Shown: one piece after another, positions 44,526 to 53,038 of the stretch
How the letters are laid out: every line of letters begins with the position of its first letter
Position numbering within the stretch: the first letter of the stretch is position 1
Position numbers and translations under genes: made by a program
Notes under the pieces: model-generated
Database searches by the model: none
What the model saw: the letters and a program-made list of their open reading frames with translations, nothing else
What the model was told of the DNA's origin: nothing
From: Novosphingobium sp. KA1
GTDB lineage: Bacteria; Pseudomonadota; Alphaproteobacteria; Sphingomonadales; Sphingomonadaceae
DNA length: 64,000 nucleotides
Assembly (NCBI RefSeq): GCF_017309955.1
Contig: NZ_CP021247.1
Coordinates: 3,664,093-3,728,092 of the forward strand
Direction of reading: 5' to 3'

Positions 44526-44765
44526 GATCAACACCTGACGTGCTGGACAGCTTGGAACAAGCCTGCCGCAGCCGCCCCTCCGTGCCGCACGGAAAACCGC
44601 CGTGGTAGCGGCCCATCATCGACACCCGCCGCCGCGGCATCCTGGTCCGCTGGATCGCCGTGCTGGTGCCGCAAGCGTCGCCGCCGGGCCGGGATGAGTC
44701 CACGCCGCATAGCGGCCCTCCCGTCCTGAAATATTTCAGCCTCATCCCTGCAATCTCATCTTGCG

Positions 44766-44784
44766 AATGAGAATGACTCTCATT
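44766..44784 (+). promoter_or_regulatory. Fur box upstream of the Fiu-like receptor
   Basis: AATGAGA-ATGAC-TCTCATT is a 7-bp perfect inverted repeat, and the surrounding GCGAATGAGAATGACTCTC matches 13 of 19 positions of the classical Fur consensus. It lies 44 bases before the siderophore-receptor start, in an AT-richer leader, so iron-repressed expression is likely. Confidence 0.8.
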
Positions 44785-44827
44785 AACAGCACGCCCTCAG
44801 GGAACTTCGAACACCACGAGGGGAATC

Positions 44828-47197
44828 ATGTCCAAGAAGCCTTCGCCGGCGGCTGCGCGCCGCTCATTTCTGGCGCTTACCTGCCTTGCGCCCGCATTGG
44901 TGCCCGCGCTGGCCCACGCCGATACGGCGCCATCCGATAACGGGCAGGTGCTTGGCGGCGTGACCGTCAGCGATACCGCGATCGACACGCAGCCCGGCCG
45001 CACGCTGGAGTCCCCCAAGCGCACGCGCCCGGTCCGAGATACGCCGCAGACGATCACCGTGCTTGGCAAGGAAGTGATCGAACAGCAGAACCTGCTGACC
45101 CTGCGCGATGTCCTCTCGACCGTCCCGGGCATCACCTTCGGTGCCGGCGAAGGCGGCGGCGGTTATGGCGACAGCATCAATTTCCGCGGCTACAGCGCCA
45201 ACAACGACATCACCGTCGACGGCGTGCGCGACAGCGCCCAGTACACCCGTTCCGACCCGTTCAACCTCGAACAGATCGAAGTGACCAACGGCGCGAACTC
45301 GGTAATGTCCGGCGCAGGCTCGGTGGGCGGCAACATCAATCTCGTCACCAAGCGCCCCAAGGCGGATGACGAGATGATTGTCACCGGCGGGGTTGGCACC
45401 GACAATTATTATCGCGCCACCGCCGACCTCAACAAGCGCGTCAACGACCTCGTCGCCGTCCGCCTCAATGCGATGTGGCACCGCAACGACGTGCCCGGCC
45501 GCGATGTCGAGGACTACAAGCGCTGGGGCCTCGCCCCCTCGGTCACCATCGGCATCGACGGCCCGACCCGCCTGACGCTCCAGTACCTCCACCAGGAGGA
45601 CACCAATATTCCGCAGTACGGCCTGCCCTATTACCAGACCGCCACGAACGCCGGCATGGTGCCGGGCGTGCATCGCAGCGACTACTTCGGCTATCGCAAC
45701 GTCGACAAACAGAAGATCAACGTCGACCAGCTGACCGCAACCTTCGAGCATGATTTCAGCGACGCGGTGTCGATCCGCAACCTGGCGCGCTGGCAGGACG
45801 TGACGCAGTTCTCGCGCGTCGATCCGCCCCAGGGCACCTATTGCCTGTCGAGCGGCGTCACGCCCGCGGGTGCCGCCTGCCCCGCCACGGTTCCGGCCGG
45901 TTACTACCTGCCCTCCGGCCCGCGCGGCAACACGCGTGACAGCGGCAACCAGCTGCTGTTCGATCAGGTCGACCTGACGGCGAAGTTCAACACCGGCGCG
46001 ATCGAGCACACCGTCGACGTCGGCGCCGCCGCAACCTGGGAAAAGTACGACCTGTTCTCGGGCAGCTCGCTGCGCAATGCGGACGGCACCGCCTATTACA
46101 CCGCCTACCCGCTGATGAATATCGACAACCCGAATGCCGTCATCACCGGCCCTGCGGGCTTCACCTATGGCAGCAACGTCTACACCGGCGCGCTGAACTT
46201 CATCCGCACGGCCCACCAGATGGGCGAGCAGACCAATGTCGCCGCCTACCTGTTCGACACGATGAAGCTGGGCAAGTTCGAACTGAACGCCGGCGCCCGC
46301 ATCGAGCGCAACAGCGGCACCTATCGCAGCGACACGATCTCGGCGGTGCCCGCAACGCTGGGAGAAGTGACCCCGGGCACGCAGTTCAAGAACGCCGACA
46401 CGCTGTTCTCCTACCGCGTCGGCCTTGTCTACAAGCCGGTCGAGACCGTCAGCCTCTATGCCGCCTACGGCAACTCGCGCACCCCGTCGAAGGCCTCGGT
46501 CAACGGCTCGTGCACGGCGGCAACCTGCAACATTTCCCCGGAAACCGCGACGAACTACGAGATCGGCGCCAAGGCCGAACTGTTCGACGGCGGACTGCTG
46601 CTCACCGCCTCGGCCTTCCGCAACGAGCGCGACAAGTACGCCGTCGCCTCGAACGACCCGACGGTAGTCGACCAGCAGCTTGACGGGCATTCGCGCGTTG
46701 ACGGCATTGCCCTCGGGGCAACCGGCAAGATCACGCCGAACTGGTCGGTCACCGCCAACTACACCTACCTCAAGAGCAAGCTGGTGCAGTCGGTGTCGGA
46801 CTTCTGCCTTGCCAATCCCGGCCAGGGCACCTGCACCAACACGGTGGCCGTTCCCAACCCCGGCGGCGGTTCGGACCTGACTCAGACGCCGAAGAACTCG
46901 GCCAGCCTGTTCACCACCTATCGCCTGCCATTCGGCCTGACGATCGGTTATAGCGCCACCTACCAGGGCTCGTTCGCGCTCAATACCCCCACGGCGACCT
47001 CGGCGGTCGTCTATCGCTCGGACGACTACCTGATCCACAACGCCTATCTCTCGTACGAGTTCACGCCGAACCTCTCGGCGCAGCTCAACGTCAAGAACAT
47101 CGGCGACAAGCTCTACTTCCAGCGCGTCCGCAACAACGGCTGGGCGACCCCGGGCGATGCGCGTTCGGCGGTGCTGACCCTGACCGCGAAGATGTAA
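44828..47197 (+). CDS. fiu: TonB-dependent catecholate siderophore receptor (Fiu-like)
   Basis: A 789-residue receptor with signal peptide (LALTCLAPALVPALAHAD, to about residue 32). The plug starts at RPVRDTPQTITVLGKEVIEQQNLLTLRDVLSTVPGITFGAGEGGGGYGDSINFRGYSANNDITVDGVRDSAQYTRSDPFNLEQIEV, and the GxGGGxYGDxxxxRGYxAxxDxxxDGxRD pattern is characteristic of Fiu/BfrD-type receptors. The barrel ends in LTLTAKM. A Fur box precedes it and a PiuC-like dioxygenase gene follows it, the conserved Fiu/PiuA-PiuC pairing. It imports Fe(III) bound to catechol-type siderophores across the outer membrane. Confidence 0.93.
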   Translation: MSKKPSPAAARRSFLALTCLAPALVPALAHADTAPSDNGQVLGGVTVSDTAIDTQPGRTLESPKRTRPVRDTPQTITVLGKEVIEQQNLLTLRDVLSTVPGITFGAGEGGGGYGDSINFRGYSANNDITVDGVRDSAQYTRSDPFNLEQIEVTNGANSVMSGAGSVGGNINLVTKRPKADDEMIVTGGVGTDNYYRATADLNKRVNDLVAVRLNAMWHRNDVPGRDVEDYKRWGLAPSVTIGIDGPTRLTLQYLHQEDTNIPQYGLPYYQTATNAGMVPGVHRSDYFGYRNVDKQKINVDQLTATFEHDFSDAVSIRNLARWQDVTQFSRVDPPQGTYCLSSGVTPAGAACPATVPAGYYLPSGPRGNTRDSGNQLLFDQVDLTAKFNTGAIEHTVDVGAAATWEKYDLFSGSSLRNADGTAYYTAYPLMNIDNPNAVITGPAGFTYGSNVYTGALNFIRTAHQMGEQTNVAAYLFDTMKLGKFELNAGARIERNSGTYRSDTISAVPATLGEVTPGTQFKNADTLFSYRVGLVYKPVETVSLYAAYGNSRTPSKASVNGSCTAATCNISPETATNYEIGAKAELFDGGLLLTASAFRNERDKYAVASNDPTVVDQQLDGHSRVDGIALGATGKITPNWSVTANYTYLKSKLVQSVSDFCLANPGQGTCTNTVAVPNPGGGSDLTQTPKNSASLFTTYRLPFGLTIGYSATYQGSFALNTPTATSAVVYRSDDYLIHNAYLSYEFTPNLSAQLNVKNIGDKLYFQRVRNNGWATPGDARSAVLTLTAKM

Positions 47198-47211
47198 CCT
47201 TCTCCCAACGG

Positions 47212-47252
47212 CCCGGCGGATGCCCTCTCCAGTGCGTCCGCCGGGTTTCTTT
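47212..47252 (+). terminator. Terminator-like hairpin between receptor and dioxygenase genes
   Basis: CCCGGCGGA (47212-47220) pairs with TCCGCCGGG (47237-47245), followed by TTTCTTT. It may reduce read-through from the receptor gene into the piuC-like gene 60 bases on. Confidence 0.7.
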
Positions 47253-47311
47253 CGCGGCAATTCTTGACCGCGATCATTGTCAGGCCCTGATTATTGGGCA
47301 AGAGACGCTGC

Positions 47312-47992
47312 ATGGTCATCGAAATTCCGGAACTGTTCCGCCCCGAAGAAGTGCGCGAACTGCGCGCCGCCCTCGAAACGGCGGACTGGGCGGACGGGCG
47401 CGCCACGGCCGGGCACCGCGCTGCCCGCGTCAAGGACAACGAACAGCTCCCGCTGGACCATCCGCTGGCCAGGGAACTGGCCGAGCGCGTGCAGACGCGT
47501 CTTTACCAGACCCCGCTGTTCATCGCCGCCGCCCTGCCCCAGCGTGTGCTGCAACCGCGCTTCTCGCGCTATGACGGACGCGGCCACTACGGCAATCACG
47601 TCGACAACGCGATTTTCCCGATCCCCGGCACCGGCGAGCATCTGCGCAGCGATGTCTCTAGCACCCTCTTCCTCAGCGATCCCGACGAATACGACGGCGG
47701 CGAACTGGTGATCGAAGACATGTTCGGCACCCACACGGTCAAGTTGCCGGCCGGCCACATGATCGTCTACCCCGGCAGCAGCCTGCACCGCGTCACCCCG
47801 GTCACGCGCGGCGTGCGCTTCGTCTCGTTCTTCTGGACCCAGAGCTTTGTCGCCTCCCCCGAACGACGGCGGCTGCTGCTCGAACTCGACGGCGCCATCC
47901 AGTCGGTGGCAACCGACCATCCCGAACATGGGTCCATCGATACGCTGACACAGGTCTACCACAACCTGCTGCGACAGTGGTCGGTGACCTGA
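47312..47992 (+). CDS. piuC: Fe(II)/2-oxoglutarate-dependent PKHD-type hydroxylase (PiuC-like)
   Basis: A 226-residue dioxygenase. The jelly-roll ligands appear in YGNHVDNAI (HxD) and, downstream, LHRVTPVTRGVRFVSFFWTQS (His and the Arg for 2-oxoglutarate). SSTLFLSDPDEYDGGELVIEDMFGTHTVKLPAGHMIVYPGSSLH is the family core. Start ATG at 47312; an upstream TTG is less likely. PiuC proteins are recurrently encoded beside Fiu/PiuA receptors and are iron-repressed. Their substrate is unsettled, with a role in processing of the imported siderophore often suggested. Confidence 0.93.
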   Translation: MVIEIPELFRPEEVRELRAALETADWADGRATAGHRAARVKDNEQLPLDHPLARELAERVQTRLYQTPLFIAAALPQRVLQPRFSRYDGRGHYGNHVDNAIFPIPGTGEHLRSDVSSTLFLSDPDEYDGGELVIEDMFGTHTVKLPAGHMIVYPGSSLHRVTPVTRGVRFVSFFWTQSFVASPERRRLLLELDGAIQSVATDHPEHGSIDTLTQVYHNLLRQWSVT

Positions 47993-48022
47993 AAACCCAG
48001 CCGGCATCGGCAGGCCGCTTGC

Positions 48023-48709
48023 TCACAGAACCCGAAGTCCCAGCTGCGACAATAACTCGGCGGCCTGCACACGCGAAATGACCGCACCGCGAAACAACCG
48101 CGCGTCCATCAGTTCCACGCCGCCAAGGTCAGCGCCGCGCAAGTCGGCCTGCTCGAAGCGGCAGCCGTCGAGCGAGGCATTGCGCAGCGAGGAATCCTCG
48201 AACACCGCCATCCGGAAATCGCACTTGCGCAGATCGGCCTCGGAAAAATCGACCTGCCGGAACGTGCTTTTGCGGAACGCCATGCCGGGCAGACGGGCAT
48301 AAGCCAGCAGCGCCTCCTCCAGCACGACGCCCAGCATGCCGGCATCGGTGAAGTCCGCGCCCGTCAGCTTGCAGCGCTGCAAACGCGCCGAAGTGAGCTT
48401 CGCACGCCGGAACGAGGCATTGTTGAAATCGCCGCCCGTCACGACGGCTTCGTCGAGGTCGGCCCCGACAAACGAGGCTTCCCCGCCGCGGCACTGGAGA
48501 AACTGGGCCCCGCCAAGCCGCGCCCCGTCGAAGCGGGCACGGCGCAGCGAGCAGCGCTTGAACACCACCTCGCTCAAGTCGAGATCATGGAAATCGCCTT
48601 CATCCAGCGTGCACTCCACCAGCACACGCCCGCCGGCAGGCTCTGCGAGATCGGCCCGCCTGATCTCGAGGCCACAAATCGTTGCGCTGCTTTCCGCCGG
48701 ATCGTTCAT
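48023..48709 (-). CDS. Pentapeptide repeat protein
   Basis: A 228-residue protein made almost entirely of A(D/N)LXX-type repeats, e.g. ADLAEPAGG, FKRCSLRRARFDGARLGGAQFLQCR, ASFVGADLDEAVV, ASFRRAKLTSARLQRCKLTGADFTDA, VDFSEADLRKCDFRMAVFEDSSLRNASLDGCRFEQADLRGADLGGVELMDARLFRG. These fold as a right-handed quadrilateral beta-helix. The two-coil form with a hinge near the middle recalls Qnr/McbG-like DNA mimics that protect gyrase, but other pentapeptide proteins have unrelated roles. ATG at 48709 follows GAGGCGGG. It is convergent with piuC, and no operon partner is apparent. Confidence 0.9.
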   Translation of the reverse strand: MNDPAESSATICGLEIRRADLAEPAGGRVLVECTLDEGDFHDLDLSEVVFKRCSLRRARFDGARLGGAQFLQCRGGEASFVGADLDEAVVTGGDFNNASFRRAKLTSARLQRCKLTGADFTDAGMLGVVLEEALLAYARLPGMAFRKSTFRQVDFSEADLRKCDFRMAVFEDSSLRNASLDGCRFEQADLRGADLGGVELMDARLFRGAVISRVQAAELLSQLGLRVL

Positions 48710-48849
48710 CCCGCCTCTATGAACACCGCGCCGTAGCGACACAACGCCCCCGATGCAGTGCGGAACTTGTCCCGGCCGCCTAGCCCACCGGATAATGCTG
48801 TGTTAGGCGCAGGCCAAGCCGGCAGGATGCTTTCCGTGTCCCACAGACT

Positions 48850-49551
48850 TTGGCGAATTCACAAGGCGTCACCGACATCGAGCGATTGCGACCCTCCCCG
48901 CCATCCCGCCAGGCCGTGCCTGCCGCGTCTTCTGACGCGATTTCCACATCGCATCGAACCCTGTCGACCGGCTGCGCGTTCTGGACCGCGCATGCAGCCC
49001 TGCCCGGCACGGTCTCCCGGCAGGGCTCTGCGGTACTGGCGCGCCTGAACAGCAATCGCCTGCGCGAACTCGATGGCTTCCTGAGCCATCTTATTGCCGA
49101 CATTCTCTCCGCTGCCGGGGTTCCGCAGCCCGAAGCCCCCAAAGCCCTGCGCGAGACGAGCACCTTGCGCCGGCTGCGCACGGCCGAACGGCTGTTCGGA
49201 CTGGACCTCGGCGCCGAACCTCGGCTGATCGCCGCGCAGCGGGCCGCCGCGGCGCTGCGGCGCCCGTTCGGGACGTTCTGCAAGGAGCGCCTCCGCCAGG
49301 ATCTGTGCCGTGCCGCCGACCTGCCGGAAACATGGGCCGGCAACGGCCCCTGCCAGCTCGATGAAACGACGATCCGAGCGCTATGCGGATTCTACCGATC
49401 GCTGGGGGATGTCCTCGTCGATGCACTGGCGCGCCGCGGCGACATGTCCGGAAATGACACGGACGCCGGTCCTGCCGCTGAACGAATTACCTGTGAAACG
49501 ACGTCACGCAATGATAGCATTTTCAGGGAATCGGGAGCTCGTCGCTCCTGA
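48850..49551 (+). CDS. Hypothetical protein (~233 aa)
   Basis: Open frame without a recognised family. The central and C-terminal parts look protein-like: LARLNSNRLRELDGFLSHLIADILSAAGVPQPEAPKALRETSTLRRLRTAERLFGLDLGAEPRLIAAQRAAAALRRPFGTFCKERLRQDLCRAADLPETW, helical and Arg/Ala/Leu-rich. The frame opens at a TTG (48850); GTG at 48916 is an alternative start, and no ATG is well placed. A 187-residue frame overlaps on the minus strand, so strand assignment is uncertain. It follows a divergent gap after the pentapeptide gene. Confidence 0.45.
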   Translation: MANSQGVTDIERLRPSPPSRQAVPAASSDAISTSHRTLSTGCAFWTAHAALPGTVSRQGSAVLARLNSNRLRELDGFLSHLIADILSAAGVPQPEAPKALRETSTLRRLRTAERLFGLDLGAEPRLIAAQRAAAALRRPFGTFCKERLRQDLCRAADLPETWAGNGPCQLDETTIRALCGFYRSLGDVLVDALARRGDMSGNDTDAGPAAERITCETTSRNDSIFRESGARRS

Positions 49552-49570
49552 TCTGACCGAGGGGCACGCC

Positions 49571-49702
49571 ATGCAAGCAGATCTGCTGACGCTCGAAGCT
49601 CTCATCACCGGCACCGCGATGGTCCTGCTGATGTTCGGACGCATGGCCGTCACCACCAGGCGCGCCGCCATGGTAAGGGCGCGAAGCCGGAAAATCGCCT
49701 GA
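49571..49702 (+). CDS. Possible small membrane protein (43 aa)
   Basis: MQADLLTLEALITGTAMVLLMFGR... has one hydrophobic stretch (ALITGTAMVLLMFGRMAV) and a positively charged tail (RRAAMVRARSRKIA), as in single-pass small membrane proteins. ATG at 49571 follows GAGGGGCAC. It overlaps no known gene and lies 19 bases after the hypothetical gene. Support is only compositional. Confidence 0.35.
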   Translation: MQADLLTLEALITGTAMVLLMFGRMAVTTRRAAMVRARSRKIA

Positions 49703-49765
49703 GGGGAAATCCGGCGTCCGCCGTTCTGGCCTAACCAAGACCCGGTTCCGCAAACCCCGGCACCG

Positions 49766-50545
49766 TCACCCTGCCCAGCCACCGCTGCGATAGAGCGTGT
49801 AGGCCGCCACGACAAAGATCAGCGCGGAAAACACCACTGTAAGCGCCCCGCTGCCCGACAGGCGCCTGGCGAGCACGGTACCGCCAAGACCGCCCAGCAC
49901 GCCTCCGGCAATGAACACCGCCGCCAGCGTCCAGTCAACGAGGCCGGACAGCGCATAGTTGAACGCCGTCGTCAGTCCGAAGGCCGTCACCGCGACAAGA
50001 CTGGTACCCACCGCGTTGATCATCGGCATGCGGGTAGAGGCGACCAGCCCCGGTACGATCAGGAAACCTCCACCGATCCCGAAGAAGCCCGAAAAGGCTC
50101 CGGTTCCAAGGCCGAATGCAAGGACTTTGGGGGCATTTTCGCGGTTGCACTGAGCGCCGGGAACACCGCGATTGCCGCGCCCCCGCAGCATCAGGACGCC
50201 GACGACCACCATCAGCAGGGCAAAGGCGAAGAGCAGCTTCTGCCCGTCGATCGCCTTGCCCAGCGTCGATCCGGCAAAGGCACCGAGCACGCCCGCCACC
50301 GCGTATAACCCGCCGCAGCGCCATTTTACCGTGCCCGCACGCGCATGTTGCAGCAATCCGCTGGCAGCATTGGCGGCAACGGCCAGCGCACTGGTGCCGA
50401 TGGCCACGTGCGGACTGGGCACACCGACGAGGTAGACCATCAGCGGCACCGCAAGGATCGAACCGCCGCCGCCAACGAGGCCCAGGGTAAATCCGACCAG
50501 CGCGCCCGACACCATGCCGAGCGCGAGATGAAGCATGTCCAGCAT
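49766..50545 (-). CDS. Sulfite exporter TauE/SafE family protein
   Basis: A 259-residue membrane protein with eight hydrophobic segments. The duplicated family motif GFTLGLVGGGGSILAVPLMVYLVG (N-terminal half) and GTGAFSGFFGIGGGFLIVPGLV (C-terminal half) is clear. TauE/SafE proteins export sulfite, sulfoacetate or related anions. It is the last gene of a minus-strand row with the SQR fusion and the YeeE/YedE pair, so export of sulfite or thiosulfate produced by sulfide oxidation is the likely role. Confidence 0.93.
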   Translation of the reverse strand: MLDMLHLALGMVSGALVGFTLGLVGGGGSILAVPLMVYLVGVPSPHVAIGTSALAVAANAASGLLQHARAGTVKWRCGGLYAVAGVLGAFAGSTLGKAIDGQKLLFAFALLMVVVGVLMLRGRGNRGVPGAQCNRENAPKVLAFGLGTGAFSGFFGIGGGFLIVPGLVASTRMPMINAVGTSLVAVTAFGLTTAFNYALSGLVDWTLAAVFIAGGVLGGLGGTVLARRLSGSGALTVVFSALIFVVAAYTLYRSGGWAG

Positions 50546-50560
50546 GGCAGGCTCCCCGAA

Positions 50561-52111
50561 CTACTGCAGCGGTACCGGCTGCACGAGCCATTCGCGGCCC
50601 TTGAGCATACCGTGCCAGTAGATCGCCGGAAGTGCGTCCGCCTTGAGATGCCAGGCCAGGCGCGAAGGCCGCTTGCCCTCGATCAGCCAGGTCGGCAACG
50701 TTGGCGCGAGCTTGCCGCCGTAAGCGAATTCGGCAAGGACGATATGGCCGCGGTCTACCGTCAGCGGGCACGAACCGTAGCCGTCGTATCCAGCAAGCGG
50801 CGCCTCGCCGTCGAGAACCGCCAGTGCGTTGACCGCCACGACCGGGGCCTGCTTGCGCGCGGCTGCGGCGGTCTTGGCATTGGCGGTGTTGCAACCATCG
50901 CCCAATGCAAAGATCTCCGGATAACGCACGTGGCGCAATGTCGCAGGATCGACTTGCGCATAACCGCCAGCATCGGCGAGCGGACTGGCCGCAACAATCG
51001 CGTTGGCCGCTTGCGGGGGAACCGCATGCAGCATGTCGAAGCGGCGGGTGACTTCGCCCTCGGCGGTGCGGAACGTCGCTTCCCGCGCCGGGCCATCGAC
51101 CGCAACGAGGTTGGAACCGAACCTCAGGTCGATGCCGTAGCCTTGCACCGCCTCCATCAGCGCCGGCACATAATCGGCCACACCGAACAGCGCAGTCCCG
51201 GCATTGTGGAATTCCACCTCGATGCCGCCCAGCACGCCGCTGCGGCGCCACTCGCTGCACGAGAGGTACATGGCCTTTTGCGGCGCCCCCGCGCACTTGA
51301 TCGGCATCGGCGGCTGCGTGAACAGCGCCCTTCCCCCGCGCATCGCCCGCACCAGTTCCCAGGTGTAAGGCGCCAGATCGTAGCGGTAGTTCGAGGTCAC
51401 TCCGAACTGGCCGAGTGCAGCCTCCAGACCGTCGACGGCTTCCCATGCCAGCCGATTGCCCATGGCAACGATCAGCACTTCGTAGGTCAGCCGGGTCCCG
51501 TCATCGAGCAGGATCGCCTTGCGATCGGGGTCAAAGCCGATGCAGCCCGCATGAAGCCAGTGCGCGCCCTTCGGCATGATCTTGCCGGTAGGCCGCACGG
51601 TGTCGCGCGGCTTGAACACGCCGCCACCGACCATCGTCCAGCCCGGCTGGTAATAGTGCTCCTCGCGTGGCTCGACGACGGCGATATCCAGGCCCTTGCG
51701 GCGCTTGAGCAACGAGGCGGTGGTGGCGATTCCCGCCGACCCTCCGCCGACGACCACCACGCGGTGATGCCGTTCATGCCGGAAGCCGAGCGCCTGCCGC
51801 GCGACCTGCTCCGCGCGGTTGCCGCTGCGGCACCAGGCCAGCACCGGCCCCGGCATCTCGCCAAGAGCCCGCGCGAATGCCTCGGCCTGATCGGCTGCGC
51901 TCACCTGACCGCCGATCGGCAAATGCCGCGCCGCAAGTCCGGCCTGCGCGGCGGCGGCGGCAAGTTCGGCCCAGGTCGGCTGGCCTGCCTCCTCGCCATC
52001 CGGGCGATTGCCGATCACCGCCCTGAACCCCAGTTCGGCGATGCGCGCCATATCCTCGGGCCGGGGCTGGTCGCAGATGGAAAGGTCGGGGGACAGTGTG
52101 CGGATCTGCAT
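50561..52111 (-). CDS. DUF442 (rhodanese/PTP-like) - sulfide:quinone oxidoreductase fusion
   Basis: A 516-residue two-domain protein. Residues 1-~112 are a DUF442/TIGR01244 sulfurtransferase domain with the loop CRSGNRA (Cys94) and LAARHLPIGGQVSAADQAEAFARAL. Residues ~117-516 are an SQR-type FAD oxidoreductase: dinucleotide motif VVVVGGGSAG (118-127), EEHYYQPGWTMVGGG, MPIKCAGAPQKAMYLSC with Cys273, and GDGCNTANAKTAAAARKQ with Cys407, in the positions of the redox cysteines of type II SQR. It would oxidise sulfide, feeding quinone and passing sulfane sulfur to an acceptor. ATG at 52111 follows AAGGAA. TauE lies 15 bases downstream; the YeeE/YedE genes are upstream. Confidence 0.93.
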   Translation of the reverse strand: MQIRTLSPDLSICDQPRPEDMARIAELGFRAVIGNRPDGEEAGQPTWAELAAAAAQAGLAARHLPIGGQVSAADQAEAFARALGEMPGPVLAWCRSGNRAEQVARQALGFRHERHHRVVVVGGGSAGIATTASLLKRRKGLDIAVVEPREEHYYQPGWTMVGGGVFKPRDTVRPTGKIMPKGAHWLHAGCIGFDPDRKAILLDDGTRLTYEVLIVAMGNRLAWEAVDGLEAALGQFGVTSNYRYDLAPYTWELVRAMRGGRALFTQPPMPIKCAGAPQKAMYLSCSEWRRSGVLGGIEVEFHNAGTALFGVADYVPALMEAVQGYGIDLRFGSNLVAVDGPAREATFRTAEGEVTRRFDMLHAVPPQAANAIVAASPLADAGGYAQVDPATLRHVRYPEIFALGDGCNTANAKTAAAARKQAPVVAVNALAVLDGEAPLAGYDGYGSCPLTVDRGHIVLAEFAYGGKLAPTLPTWLIEGKRPSRLAWHLKADALPAIYWHGMLKGREWLVQPVPLQ

Positions 52112-52143
52112 GGGGGGCTTGTTCCTTGAGGTAACGGAGGGCG

Positions 52144-52560
52144 TCAGGCCCGATCGAACAGGCGCAGGGCAATCATGCCGAACACCATGCCGGTGACAAA
52201 AACGGCTGCAGGCAGCGGGTTCAGCGCCAGCGAGGCGAGAGCCGGTCCGGGACACAGCCCGCCGAGCCCCCAGCCGATCCCGAACAGTGCGGCACCGCCC
52301 ACGAGGCGGGCATCGATGAGGCGTGTTCCGGGCAGCTCGAAGCGCTCGGCCGCCACCGGCTTGAGCATGCGCCTCTGCAGCCCCCAGGCCAGCGCCATCA
52401 CGATGAGCGCTCCGCCCATGACAAAGGCCAGCGTCGGATCCCAGGCCCCGCCGACATCGAGGAACCCGCGTACCCGCGAAGGGTCCATCATGCCCGAAAG
52501 CGCAAGGCCGGCACCGAACAGCGTGCCCGACAGCAGGGCAAGGAGCGGTCGCGCGCTCAC
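52144..52560 (-). CDS. YeeE/YedE family membrane protein (second half-transporter, DUF6691-like)
   Basis: A 138-residue membrane protein with four hydrophobic segments. SGTLFGAGLALSGMMDPSRVRGFLDVGGAWDPTLAFVMGGALI and GIGWGLGGLCPGPALASLAL, with the conserved cysteine of LCPGPA, identify the C-terminal half of a YeeE/YedE (PmpB-like) sulfur-compound transporter. It overlaps the first half (start within the other's stop), as expected for a two-subunit transporter. Confidence 0.9.
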   Translation of the reverse strand: MSARPLLALLSGTLFGAGLALSGMMDPSRVRGFLDVGGAWDPTLAFVMGGALIVMALAWGLQRRMLKPVAAERFELPGTRLIDARLVGGAALFGIGWGLGGLCPGPALASLALNPLPAAVFVTGMVFGMIALRLFDRA

Positions 52561-53009
52561 CAGCCTGCTCCCGCGAGATTGACCAGCGCGACCGTGGCCA
52601 TGCCGCTGGCCATGAATGTCGCGGTGGCGAGCAGCGAACGCGGCGAAAGTCGCGACATGCCGCAGACGCCGTGGCCACTGGTACAGCCGCTTCCCAGCCT
52701 TGTGCCGATCCCGGTGATGAGGCCAGCCACGCCGAGCAACGCCAGCGATGGCGGGAAATGCGCCGGAACCGGCCCCAGGAGCATGGAGAGCAGCAAGGCG
52801 CCCAAAGGCAAGCCCGCAATGAACGATGCCGCGATCGACCAGGGTGTGGCGCCGCCCAGCGCCAACGTGCGACCGAGCAGCCCGCTGACACCGGCGATGC
52901 GCCCGTTGCCAAGCAGCATGATCGCTGCGGCCAGCCCGATAAGACCGCCGCCGGCAAGCCCGCGCAGCGGCGCGGCATGGGGAAATATCTCGGAAAACAT
53001 AGGGATCAT
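52557..53009 (-). CDS. YeeE/YedE family membrane protein (first half-transporter)
   Basis: A 150-residue membrane protein (PmpA-like): GLAGGGLIGLAAAIMLLGNGRIAGVSGLLGRTL and GIGTRLGSGCTSGHGVCGMSRLSPRSLLATATFMASGM, where GSGCTSGHGVCG is the family's cysteine motif. Paired with the 138-residue partner downstream (ATGA-type overlap), it likely moves thiosulfate or a sulfane-sulfur carrier. It starts 29 bases after the MBL gene stop, so the whole block from the MBL protein to TauE is probably one operon. Confidence 0.92.
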   Translation of the reverse strand: MIPMFSEIFPHAAPLRGLAGGGLIGLAAAIMLLGNGRIAGVSGLLGRTLALGGATPWSIAASFIAGLPLGALLLSMLLGPVPAHFPPSLALLGVAGLITGIGTRLGSGCTSGHGVCGMSRLSPRSLLATATFMASGMATVALVNLAGAGW

Positions 53010-53038
53010 CGCAAGTCTCCCGTCAGTGCCCAGGGCAA

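Noticed and set aside
44526..44765. A small gene on the minus strand before the Fiu-like receptor
   Set aside because: The translation is Arg/Gly/Pro-rich without pattern, overlaps the Fur-box leader and has no ribosome-binding site.
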